NCBI GenBank assembly: GCA_018350325.1
Contig: JAEVLN010000032.1
Coordinates: 310,001 to 374,000 of the forward strand
Length of the DNA stretch: 64,000 bases
Direction: 5' to 3'
From: Globodera rostochiensis
Taxonomy: Eukaryota; Nematoda; Chromadorea; Rhabditida; Heteroderidae
The position numbers were made by a program, and so were the translations under genes. The notes beneath the pieces were generated by a model. It was given only the letters and a program-made list of their open reading frames with translations. It was not told where the DNA came from and did no database searches. Shown piece by piece: positions 24,100-35,290 of the stretch. Each line of letters begins with the position of its first letter. Position 1 is the stretch's first letter.

Positions 24100-24850
24100 C
24101 AAAATTTTCAATAAATGCACCGCAAAAAAGTGACTTTTTCGCGACAAAAAATTCTGCCACCAAAAAAATGAAAATTTTTAAATTTTGCTTATTTTCAAAA
24201 AAATTTTTTGATGCCTTGAGTTTTTTACTTGAAGATTTGGAAATATATCTCATCAGCAATTTTAACCAGTGTTGAATGTTTGAAGAATTTAGGTGAAATT
24301 TTATATTGAATTTGGAAAAATTTATGTGCATATTTTTTTTATTATTATGCATATTTTGCAATTTTTCGTGCATATTTATGCGCATATTTCAAGATATTAT
24401 GTGCATTTTTTGGACCTACTCATATACACTAGGGCAGGCCAGAGACCGGGACATGCACTGAAGTTTTCACGCCTGGGACCGAAATGTTGGCCCCTGGTTT
24501 TTCGCAAGTCTTCGAAAATCTTTATTTTTGTGCCATAGGCGTGTTTTTTGACCGGGCAGCCCAACTGTTTTTCGGTTGTGTTAGGTGAGATTCGTACGAA
24601 TGGAGCGCAGGATTTTTGGTTTTTGTTAACTTGACAAAACTGACTTATTTTTCAAAAAAAATTTTAGGCATAGCTTACCGGCACCACCGGACTTCTTCTA
24701 AAATTTGCTTTTTTAACGTATCGAGATTTTAATATTTTATTCTCAACTCGAGAATCGAAACCAAGAGATTTATTCTAAAATTGTTATGCATAGTTAAAAC
24801 AGAACATTTTCAAAAAGTTGATCTTCCAATTCAAAATGAACTTTAGCTTT
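24100..24850. other. Non-coding stretch
   Basis: Contains TGCATATTT variants and a CACCGGACTT/GGCATAGCTTACCGGCACC block near 24670 that resembles the GGCGGCGCCTATCGGCAC repeats elsewhere. No gene was seen. Confidence 0.5.
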
Positions 24851-24857
24851 CATGATT

Positions 24858-27027
24858 TTACAACACAATTTTCTGCTTTTTGTTGACATCTTCTTTTGAC
24901 GATTCGGGAAAAAGATGACGATAATGATTGTCTAATTCTTCATTATCTTCTTCGCTTAGCTGACTCATTACGCTATGATTTTCCATGAAATTTTTGCCAT
25001 CCGAAAAATCTTCACGAGTTATCGATTTTAAAATTATATTCTAAAATGGTGGTTAACATAGAGATTAGTTAATTAAAAAAATTTATTATTTGAATGAATT
25101 ACATATTAGCGAAATAAATAAGATTCTATTATTATTGTACATATTCTTTAGATCAGGAAAAAAGGTGGTTTTAATTTAAAATAATACATATATTTTTTTT
25201 ATGTAAATAAATAAAAACAAATTAATTAATTTATAAATTATTTAAAATAGTTGCATTCATATTTTAATATTAACTAAAACTAATTTAAATAATTTACCTT
25301 AATTATATTTTTTTGATTAAAATATCATTGACTTTATAATTAATTTATCTTTTAAATATATATTTTTTAATAAGCTTTCGGTTAATGAAATAAAATATAA
25401 AATGATTAGAATTATTTAAAATATAAAATTGCCTTTGTGGTGCGCAACCCGTATTTACTGGCGATATGAAGCCGTTTTAATTTTGTCATTTTGCAGTTAC
25501 ATCGTATTAAATAATTGGAACATTTGCCCTGAACTTCGTCAATCAAAAAGCGGTCGGCCAATCGAAGAACATTTTCAACATTTTGATCGAAAATAAAATT
25601 TATAAATAAATAATTTTTTTGTTTAAAACCGTTCAAAATGCTTTCTCCGCCATGCAAAACGTTAATCATTTCCTTAAAATGCGCCAATGTTTCTGGAGGA
25701 TCGAGTTGAATAATTGGGCTAAAGTTCATTGAATTGCCCGACGAATTTTGCTGCTCCCCAAAGAACAGCTTGTCGAAGAACGGCGAATGAAGTGCCAAAA
25801 ACTTAAAAAATGATTTGCTTTTTATGTGAATTTATTGTTTAAAAACTTTATCTGTTGGGCACATATTTATGCCATCCATAATTATAATTTTATAAAAATT
25901 ATACAATTTGGCTTACTCCTATTTTGATTTAATTTTAAATTATATAATAGGTAGGCACTTTAATTTCAATATGACTATTTTAACCCAACTTTTTTGTTAA
26001 CAGCAATTTGAGATCCCGAATGTTCGCCGTTTTCTTTTACAAGCAAAGGATCAATTAATAGAATGCTAAATTTGTATAAAAAGTTCATCAGTTTTAGAGA
26101 GTGAGAAGTAAGAATTTTGTGTTGTAAATTGAAAAAAAAAACAGAAAATATTTTAAGAAAATTTTAAAGAAAGTTTTCCACGGGTCGAAGGAAAGAACCC
26201 TCAATCGCGGACCGAGCAACATTACGTTTTTCCAGATGCCGGGTCACACATAATATTTGCTGTCAAGATGACAACATCGCTTTGACAGGACTGACACTTT
26301 TTTAACAATTCCTAAATTTTAAATTAATTAATAATCTAACAAAATTTAGAATCAATCCATAAGGAAATGGGCAGTCCGTCGTGTTTGAATCATTTTGTCT
26401 TGACAAAAACGTCTATCGATTTTTTTTTGACAAATTGTCCATGAAACATCAAATAATTCATCCCAAATCCTGTCTTGTGTACAAGATCCGTCAGAATCAA
26501 CAAACTTCAATTTCAAAATGGACGCTCCAACTCTTTTGGCGAATGTTATAACACTGATGAGATTTATGCGTAAAAACGTTCTTTTCGTTCACAGTGACGT
26601 TAAAAGTTACTTGGGCAGCACAATGCCAACGTTGGTCTTAACATAAAAAAATTCTAAATTTTTATAAATCAATATTATTTTTTACTAGCAAAATTAAAGC
26701 CCTGAAGTTCGAAGTCGAGATGCTCTAGATTAGTTTTTGGCAATCCGCAATTGCGGCGGCAGTCCCGGGGTCCAGTGCTACACCCTCGGGCATCACTATT
26801 TTTATGCAAAATTAAATTTATTTTTGAACCTAAGCTTCTGTTAACAACGAAACAGTCCAAATATTTCTTCCCATTTGCTTCACGAGTGATGGCATTAAGT
26901 TGCCAGCACAATCCACCAATTTGTTTGGGTAAATTAATCTTTGTTTTAGTGCCAACCGCTTCACTGGCAAATTCGGCAAAATTTTCCAGCCGAAGTTCAA
27001 TTTGTCCGATATTGTCGTTTGAGCTCA
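24858..27027 (-). CDS. MATH-BTB domain protein (incomplete model)
   Basis: Supported exons: 27027-26686 and 26636-26506 (MATH), 26065-25990 and 25801-25433 (BTB), and 25040-24858 (C-terminus). The MATH part starts GQIELRLENFAEFA and continues across a phase-consistent intron into WHCAAQVTFNV and SWSVHFEIE. The BTB part reads ILLIDPLLVKENG, NKKFLALHSPFFDKLFFGEQ and NVENVLRLADRFLIDEVQGK, then the tail IILKSITREDFSDGKNFMEN. MATH-BTB proteins are substrate adaptors for CUL3 ubiquitin ligases; nematodes have many. The link between 26506 and 26065 (end of MATH) and the initiator exon are not resolved; an open frame at 26505-26400 reads on in a shifted frame, so an indel is possible. About 17 extra residues (FKQKNYLFINFIF region) interrupt the BTB fold without splice signals. 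The last intron has a GC donor (25432). Confidence 0.75.
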
Positions 27028-27039
27028 CTTAATCACAAA

Positions 27040-28160
27040 TTTATTTTTAAATCACAAAAAAAAAATAAATTTTATATAAAATTTAAAGTAAATTTCTCAA
27101 AATTTGCAATATTAGATTGAATCAAAAAACTGCTAAAACCCAGAAAAATTTCTAATTTGGTTTTTAAATTTAAAAACCTATCTAAATTTTATAAATCTAG
27201 AAGTTTTTCAAGACTGCAATTGGAGGGGGAGAAAGTTATTAATAGGGATGGGATTTATAGTTGCTAAAAATCTCAAAATACTATAATTAGTTTTTTAGTT
27301 GCTTAAAAAGTCGAAAATGTTTCTAAAAATGACCTAAATAGTTTCTAAAAAAAATCTCATCCCTAGTTATTAGAGGATTACGCTAATTAAATTACCTAAT
27401 TTGATTTGAATCACAGTTATGCTGATGAGCAATAAAAAGGCATTCACCATAGTCAATAATTTGTTATTTAACTCAAAGCTTAAATTGTAATAATTTTAAA
27501 TAAAATTTGGAAAATAATATGACTTTTGAATAAAAAGGTTGGCTGGCATGTACGCTGCAATCAATAACTAACATAGGTATAAGTGGCCCAATATTTTATT
27601 GTTGGCATGTTGCCTCAATTCGACAACTCTAATGTAAAATTAAATTTTTTTAAAATAAATTCACCAAAATATGAAATTTGCGAAAAAAAAAATGTTGTAA
27701 AAATGCAAAATTTTTAAAGTCAATGAATTTAGTAGAGTAAAGATAATTTAAAGCAATTTGGAAATTGTTGACAAACAAATTTGTTAAAAAATTTTGCAAA
27801 AAAAAACTATTATTTTAATTGATATTAAATAAATTCAACAAACATTTCGTTCAATTAAATCTTAATAAGATTGAGTATTATTAAAATATTGCGATTCGTA
27901 AAAATTATATTTTCGACTCTACTGATAATAAAAGCGTTATGAAGCTGCGGAACGCCAGAAATTTATATTTTGTTTGGCCGTTAATTGTAGGACGCGAATT
28001 TTTATGTGCTAAAATAAGCCAAATTAAATCTTATTAACAACTAATTAACTACCAGATAGATTTCTAGAAATTATTTTACATTTTCAAAAATTAATTTATT
28101 GAATTAATTTTTTTTTGCAATTTTTTTCTGCTAATAACTCGCATTCGCTTCCTAATAAAT
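27040..28160. other. AT-rich intergenic stretch
   Basis: No gene supported. On the minus strand near 27620-27550 a short ATG ORF (PTIKYWATYTY) ends at a GTTAGT and could be a first exon for the MATH-BTB gene, but this is not shown. Confidence 0.4.
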
Positions 28161-28167
28161 TGCTCAA

Positions 28168-28539
28168 TTAGCCAAATGTGTGCAAATATTGTCTCTGATA
28201 GGGAGGCGAAGGATTTCTTTGACGAAATGCTTTGGCCAGCAAAGCAATGCCACCGCCCACCGCCGCTCCGCCCAATGCCGCCTTCACAAAAGTGCCACGA
28301 CGACGGCGCCTGTGATTTTTTAGAATATTTAAATTTAAATAATTTAAATGTTCATTAATTGAATATTACATTTGGCCAATATTATTGGTCAGTTGTTGTT
28401 GTTTCAAAGACTGGCTGTTGTCCGGGTGAATCAATGGGAACTTCAAATTTGCACCATTTTCTGCGGTTTGGCAAAATGTATTGGACACAAAACAGTGATT
28501 AATGAGAAGAAAAATGAACAAAATTTGTGATGAATTCAT
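28168..28539 (-). CDS. Small secreted precursor with a tetrabasic site
   Basis: Two exons, 28539-28370 and 28309-28168 (103 aa), join in phase 2. A clear signal peptide (SSQILFIFLLINHCFVSNTF) is followed by a Gln/Asn-rich spacer (SQSLKQQQLTNN). The start of exon 2 is RRRRGTFVKAALGGAAVGGG: a tetrabasic run of the kind cleaved by proprotein convertases, followed by a Gly/Ala-rich hydrophobic stretch and the tail QRQYLHTFG. The layout (signal, spacer, basic site, short C-terminal peptide) is that of a processed peptide precursor. Alternatively the GGAAVGGGIALL stretch could be a membrane anchor. I do not recognise the family. Confidence 0.75.
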
Positions 28540-28549
28540 TGTTTTTTGA

Positions 28550-29860
28550 TGGAGACCTGAATTTATTAGGTATGCGATTTAACTTTATCGATTGATTATA
28601 AAATTACAATGTTATGAAATTAAATATTTCAGAATAAATTATATAAAAATAGCAAATAATTCACAGATTTCGCCAATATGTGTGGGTGGGTAAAGTAAAA
28701 ATTTTTTTTGTTAACTTTTTTCGTGGGCTGAAATGCAATTATCCGTTCGTTGTCCTCACAATTTCATCAATGTTTACACCTTTTTGGGCCGGCCTATTAT
28801 ATTTTTCTGAGTTGCGCAAACAATAATCGGCCCCCACCAAAATTCCAAAATTCATTGAAATATAAAAAGTTAACTTAAAAAAAAATTTGCGAAATAATGA
28901 CTCATTTGATGACAATGTGATGAAATAAATTGCTGCCCGTAATTGAACGATAGTTTATTCAGGAAAAAATTGAGAAAATTGTTTATTTTTGTATAAAAAT
29001 TGAAAATACTCAAGGCTTAAATTTTACAAAGACATTTCAACAAAATCTGTGGTTCTCGCAAATCCTTTAATAAACCGTCTCCGTGTTGGACTTGTTAAAT
29101 GTCAAAATATGTAAAAAAAATTTGTTTTTTCTAAATAAATATTTAAAATACAAAAATTTTGTTAAAGCATCGCCCATAAATCCGGCTCGTGGTGTTCATG
29201 AAATGTGTTCGACAGCAATGCTGCTCCGGCGCGAAGTCTAACTCCAATTAGTTTTCATTAGTGTCTAAGTGTAACGCGAATTAGTGTTCATTAGTGTTCG
29301 GCACGATTCTATGATATCGAGATGAATTAAAAATCCATATTTTCTTTCAACGGCGCCGAACAGTTCAAGGAAAAAATTTAATTATCGCATTAACGAACAA
29401 ATTTTCGATAACAATAAATTTTGGTAATTATCGCAATATTTATATTACATCAATAGGTATTTTAGGTAATTCTTTTATTTTGTAATTAATTTTGAAAATA
29501 TTTGTCATAGTTTTGTTTCATCTGTGCATTTTGCTGAAAATTGTCACAAAATTTTTGCGAATGTTATCTTCCTAAATGATGGATTATTTTCTAGAGCGGA
29601 CGGCATTAATTTGATCTAGATTTATTTCTCCAAACAATTTTAGGTGCTGGTCTGATCAGATGAACTAATTTATTAGAAAATAATCTTGATTATTTCTGAT
29701 CACTTCGCCGCCCATTTCTTTCGACAATTTATTTTTTATAAAAAATAAATTAATAATAATTTTACTTTTAGCATAAATTTTGTATTTAGATTTATTAATA
29801 TCGCCCTTATATATATACTTATCTACATTTAATTATAAATCAAAAATTCAGATTTTTTAA
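28550..29860. other. AT-rich intergenic region between divergent genes
   Basis: This separates the divergent small secreted genes at 28.5 and 29.9 kb and must hold both promoters. Moderately GC-rich patches at 28740-28850 and 29160-29360 have no convincing open frame. 29240-29300 contains three close copies of TTAGTGTTCATTAGTGT-like sequence. Confidence 0.4.
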
Positions 29861-29867
29861 ATTTAAA

Positions 29868-30789
29868 ATGCAAATTTTTGTCTCAATTTTATTTTTGGCA
29901 ATTTTTTACCTTTGCACCGGTGAAAAAGAGGAGGACCCGCCGCTTCCGCCTGAACTTTCAGGAGCCGACGAACGATGTTTGGTGCTAACATGTACAAAAA
30001 GTGCGGCATTTATGGACGAAAAAGTGCGCAAATCGCTGATGCAAAAAGTAAATTTTAATAATAAAAATTAAAAACTACAAAAGTAGTGAATAATAAAATT
30101 TGGAAATTTTTTTATTCTTTTTTTGAATGAATTGAAAATGGAATACATTTTCAAAATAACTTAAAAAAAAATTATTAAACAATAAATTTTAATAATTATA
30201 ATTATAAATATAAACATTTTTGCACAATTAAAAAATGCAAATTTGTTTTTATGAAATTTAAAAATCATATAATTGAAGTTTTGCCCATCCGTTTCCCCAA
30301 CGACGGCAACCCATGCCGCGAATGGCTGGTGTTCGGTGGAAGTATCGCAGCTGATCACGCCCAATTTGATCCCATCTGGGCCGTCATCAGCAGCTGCCGG
30401 GATCAACAGCAGCGGCAACAATAGCACAAATTCAATTGGTGCCGTTGTGGCCATAATGAAAATGTTCTTCCGATTGGCCGACCGCGGCTTTTGGATGCTT
30501 GTTTATGTGCCAGATTGTGGTGGACATATGGACAGTGAGTTTCCATCACTTCAATTATTATGAGATTTTGGAGCATTTATTCAAATGTTTAAATTTTTTT
30601 ATTTGGTTTTAGTTACCTATTTTATTATTTTTGATTAATAGAGTTTAATTGTTCTGTGTAACATTTGTTTATTTAAACATTTTAATTTATAATAATGAAA
30701 GTAAATTAATTTATTTTCAACATATTTTATGAATTTTATTTACAGTGGCGAACAATGTTCCATCAATTGTTCAACGCGTAATTCGATGA
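29868..30789 (+). CDS. Small secreted protein, unknown family
   Basis: Three exons, 29868-30047, 30279-30534 and 30746-30789 (159 aa), with matching phases and good donors (AAA|GTAAAT, ACA|GTGAGT). A signal peptide (MQIFVSILFLAIFYLCTG) is followed by an acidic/proline stretch (EKEEDPPLPPEL), then CLVLTC and KVRKSLMQKFCPS. The centre is Ser/Ala/Asn-rich with NSS and NST glycosylation sites (INSSGNNSTNS), and the end reads FWMLVYVPDCGGHMD before a short basic tail. The cysteine pattern is not one I recognise. The minus strand of exon 2 is also open and even starts like a signal peptide, but the plus-strand splice phases favour this model. Confidence 0.7.
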
Positions 30790-31503
30790 ACAACAAATTG
30801 GCAATGTTATTGTGTGTTCACCATTTCAATCAAATTTTCAATCTTTGCGATAAACATTTTGCTTTTTAAATTATTTTCTCATAAAATGTCATGCCAATAA
30901 TGAATGACCAACATTCCATGTGCTTCAACCGGGATTTTGGGTTTTGGAACATTCCCGATTCCAGAAATTTTGTCAACTTAATTCAATGGCATTAATTATT
31001 AAAGCGTTAATCGTTTTTATATTTTTTTTATAAAATCAGGCGTCCTGAAATTTGTTACACAAAAAATTGGTGAAGACGTTTTGCTGTTGATTTATTTTAA
31101 AATGGCATCTCAAATACGTCAAACGTCGCCATAACGAATTATTATATCCGCCAAGCGGATTAAGAAGACTTTGAGGAAAAACAACGTAAGGCAAACGGAT
31201 TATTATGAAAAAAAGAAAGAAGTCAGATTCATTTAATGTTATTAGATTTTCCAATAAATAATTTTATTCTTTTTTTGAGTTAAAATAATAAAAAAATCTT
31301 TAAACTAATTATTTTAATAATAAAAATATAATTAGTATATAAAGGAGTCGAATTTCTAACGTACTTTTAAATGATTTATTTTGTATTTTTTTGGTTTTGG
31401 TAATATTGTAATTAAAAAATTTTTATTTTTATTTTATGAGTTATCTAAAAGTTTTAGTATTAAAAATATTTGGGTAATTTAATGTTTTCAATTTTAGTTG
31501 TTC

Positions 31504-32127
31504 ATGCAAATTTATACGGAGATAATGAATGAAACTGATGAAAATGGTGAGTCCTTTATATGTTAATTTTAAAATAGATTTTTTTAAATTTAAAGTATCG
31601 ATTTGTACATTTTTTTAGCAACCCTGACAGTGCTTTTAGAGGCACTTTGGCTTTCCAGCACACTTTTATTATGTCTTACGATGATTGTCGGGTGCGCATG
31701 CTGTTCTCTACAGTATTTAAAATGCTTAATTCAATTCAAATTAATAATAAAATTGAAAAATTGAAAAATTCTTTTTGATTCACTCGAATGCACGAAAGGC
31801 GACGGACGGTGCGCGAAATTGACGTCGAATGCGGAGGGCATAAGTCAGTGAAAGTGATAGCCGCCACCAGTATCAAGCCTGGCACCGGTGTGGACAGCTT
31901 TGTTGCGGCAGCGGAAAGTTCGTGCGAGGTGAGGAAGCACAAAAATGCATTCGTTTTAATTTAAATATTAAATTTTTATTGGAATTTAAATATTAAATTT
32001 TATGTGTTAAAATAAACACAATCTACATTTAAAAAAATTAAAGAATTTTATATTAATTTAAATGCTTGACTTAAATACTTAGATCGAGTTTTCTGGTGAA
32101 GCTTCTTCATTGGCGGCGAATTGCTAA
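31504..32127 (+). CDS. Small single-pass membrane protein, unknown
   Basis: Four exons: 31504-31546, 31619-31712, 31799-31928 and 32083-32127 (103 aa), all phases consistent. A short N-terminal part with a NET glycosylation site leads into a transmembrane segment (LWLSSTLLLCLTMIVGCACC). A basic juxtamembrane stretch (QRRTVREIDVECGG) follows, then a 45-residue tail (IAATSIKPGTGVDSFVAAAE) ending in AANC. The positive-inside rule predicts N-out, C-in. The acceptor before exon 3 (ACGAAAG) is weak. The ATG lies just after a TTTTAG, so the first exon could belong to a longer transcript. Confidence 0.55.
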
Positions 32128-32129
32128 TC

Positions 32130-33700
32130 CATCTACTTTATTTTAATGAAATTGTCAGAGACGAAATATTTGGATCTTTTTTATTAGATTATAATTCTTG
32201 CTGTTATTTATTTTCAATAATAAAATTTTAACTAAAATTATATTAAAACTGCCTTTCAACTCTGGACAACCAAGTTCTGGTCATTCCTATTTAAAACTCA
32301 AAATTTGTGTAAAAATATATGATTATTATCTTAACCCATACTAAGTCAGTCGCGTCCGTACGTATATTTTATGAATTATTTTTGATTTTTTATTGACACG
32401 AAAACTTTTGAGGAGACAGGAAAACAACAAAATAGACAGTGATAGAAAAAAACATCTGCTTTTTTGTGTGAAATAATAGATAAAAATAGGCAAAGAAGCG
32501 TTAGTGTTTCTTCCACCGCCGTTGTTTCTGCTTCATTCTTTTTTTTGTAAACAACTTTCATCATAATAATGGAAAATTAACAAAAATCCAATTTCGTCAA
32601 TAATGGAAAACTCCAGTAATTTGTAACGGGATTTTTTTCATAATACTTAAAAATTAAATATTTTTAAAATCGAGAGAAGCAGGCCTCTAAACAAGCAAGA
32701 GGTATCGAAATTTCGATTTTCGACGTTTTTTCCCTTCGATTTTCGTTCGACAAAAATGAATTGTTTTTCGGAAATAATTTCGAAAGTCGGAGATCCCGGT
32801 GTTTTAATTTTTGGCAAGGATGGGCAGTGGGTCTTGCCAACTTTTTGACAAAATTTCAATTTTTTTTACATGTGTCGCCCCTGTAAACTGATCGTTCATT
32901 TGTCAGTGTTTTGTCTTTTCTATGTTGTGTTTTGGGTTCGAACCCGCTTCAGTGCGATCATTTTTTTAGCCTTTCTTCGGCCTTCACATTCTATCCCCCA
33001 TTAACGGAACATTTTTAATGATTTTCAAATATTTTTAAACTAGAATGCGCACAAAAAAAGAATTTTTGAAATAACTAATCATATATTCTTGAATTTTTGC
33101 TTTCATTTTCTTAACAAATTCATATGTTTAAAAAATATCCCCGGCGGCGCCGACAGGCGCCGCCGAACTCTTCCACTCTTACGTAATTTTTTTTTAAATT
33201 CCTAAGCAAAATGCTTAATTTCGTTATAATTTTGATGAAATTACTTAACAAAAATTGAGTGAAAATTACAAAAAAAAATTTCGGCGGCGCCTATCGGCAC
33301 CGCTGACCCACCCCCCACAAGGCAAGTCAAGAATCAAAGCAAGTCGAAATTCAATCACGAGTCAAGTCAGGACTCAAGGTAAATCAAGAGTCAAAGCAAG
33401 TTAAAAGCCCAGGCAAGAGTCAGGGCAATCAAGAGCCAAGGCAAAAGTCAAGGTTCAAGTCAAGAAAGAGTCAAGGAAAATCAAAAATCAATGCAAGTCA
33501 AGACAAGTCAAGAGACAAGGCAACAGAAAAAATTTAAACAAAAAAAAGATTAAAGACAACGAAGAGCGGTTGGCTGCCGCGAAGCGGCAGTCAAGCGCTC
33601 GTTATACAACTAAACTTTATCATTGAACATTTAAATTCAGCAATACAATAATACATTTTATCATTATGCCAATTTCTAAACATTTCGCCAAATTCAAATT
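32130..33700. other. Repeat-bearing intergenic region
   Basis: Contains two GGCGGCGCC...GCCGCC blocks (33143-33170 and 33283-33306) of the family also seen at 48040 and 43740, a degenerate GTCAAG repeat (33319-33520), and GGGTTCGAACCC at 32935, a palindromic tRNA B-box-like word shared with 43022. No gene was supported. Confidence 0.6.
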
Positions 33701-33713
33701 TGTGCTAACACTC

Positions 33714-34573
33714 TCAGCATGCATAGCAAAGGTAACGGTAGCCCATGTAAAGAATGCCGCAGCGTTCCCATGTTTTGTACGTGCCACAAGGGCACCCCAT
33801 CGTTTTGGCGCTGGCCAACAGAGTGCCACAACCACTCCAGAACGGGCTGAACAAAAAATGTTTTTTTCAAATTTTAGGCTTAGGCTTATTTGACGGATTT
33901 TTTATATATAAATAAAAGACTTACGGGGCCGAAGCTCGGTAGGCTGACTCGCCATAGAGGCGGACGAGGCGACAGAATCCGGGCCCCTCCCAAATTGAGC
34001 ATCTTTGTCTACCTTCAGTCGCTTTCTAAAACAATTTTGGTTTAATTTTAATAAAGTGGAGGACTTGAATTTAATTATTGCTTTGTACCTCCAAACAATC
34101 GCAGAAGTTATCGTCACAATTCTTTTGGCCTAATTGGTTGGCATAACACCTAAATTTAATTTTTTTAAATAAAAAAACAATTCCATTTTTTATTATATTT
34201 CAATTCAATGTTTTTTAACCAAAAAATATATTATCATTATATTCCATACGCGTCATGTACGACACAGCAATTGTTCATCCGATCTTTAAATCATATTTAT
34301 GCTTTAAATAAAATTAAAGAAAAATAAATAACTTTTTCTGGACGGGCAATCTGTGTCCACTGCAGCTTCGGAAAGTCCCTGATTTAAAAATAAATTCAAT
34401 TTTTTAAATTTTTAGTTAACCTCAGAAAGAGCCCATGAAATTGTAAGGCTGGGTTTTTCCCATTTCCAAGTGGTTCCACATGACCATTTGTGCTCTAGCT
34501 TTTCATATTCTTCCTTAGCGTTGCCCAAGTGCGCAAGTGTCACACAAAAGATTGCCAAAACCGTTAATGACAT
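33714..34573 (-). CDS. Secreted phospholipase A2-like protein
   Basis: Six exons: 34573-34421, 34379-34334, 34283-34250, 34149-34089, 34025-33925 and 33846-33714 (175 aa, all phases consistent). A signal peptide (MSLTVLAIFCVTLAHLGNA) precedes WSCGTTW. The centre has the PLA2 active-site motif NNCCVVHDACYANQLGQKNC, then DDNFCDCLE. The His-Asp pair in CCVVHDAC matches the catalytic histidine and the adjacent calcium ligand. The C-terminal half is cysteine-rich (CGTLLASAKTMGCPCGTY, then a CYAC end). Nematode genomes encode secreted proteins with this CC..HD.CY core; the classical YGCYCG calcium loop was not seen, so catalysis is likely but not certain. It lies 718 bp downstream of paralogue A on the same strand. 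Confidence 0.85.
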
Positions 34574-35290
34574 TTTTTAAATCTTTAATTTAAAAGCTTA
34601 CTATTTATTAAAAATATTTGTTAAAGAATAATTTAATTAATATTCATTAGATAAAAGGTATTATAAAATATATTTGTTCCCAATATAAATCATTTAATCT
34701 TCAGAAAGTTTAAAAAAATTTAATATGGCTTTATCGCTCATTATTAGGTAATTACCTAATTCAATTTGTATTATTCTTAAAGAATTGCAATTTTCATTTG
34801 GAATTCATCAACAAATGGGAGAAGACGCCGATGGGTAAAATGATCAGTTTAAATAACCGTTAATATTAATTAATCAATCAAACTCCAGCAACTCATTTAT
34901 TAATTGATCAAGTTTTGATAGGAATTCATTTTGCAATTATCAAAAATTGAAAGTGTAAAGTGCGTGATGATTGATGTACGTTTGGCGAAATATAATTTTA
35001 GTGGAAGAAATTTTGTTTTTCAATATTATAAAAAATAAAAATTAATTTAGGAAAACAGGTTGCTTGCGCTAGCCGATACTCTCAACTCTAATCAATTTTT
35101 GGAAGTGTTCATCCAAATTTACTATTAATGAATAATATGAGAAGAATTTGGTTGAACTTTACTCTTACAAATTGAAGGAACTTCATTGTATCTGCAAGTC
35201 TTCGATCAGTGATCAGAAAACAATCCGATCATTTTTGAAATTTGTGAATAATGGAAACACTGCTTGCTTATCATTTCCGATTACTAATTC

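Noticed and set aside
30161..30454. Minus-strand ORF starting like a signal peptide (MATTAPIEFVLLLPLLLIPA)
   Set aside because: The plus strand gives a three-exon model with matching phases and strong donors covering the same bases, so this is taken as the shadow.
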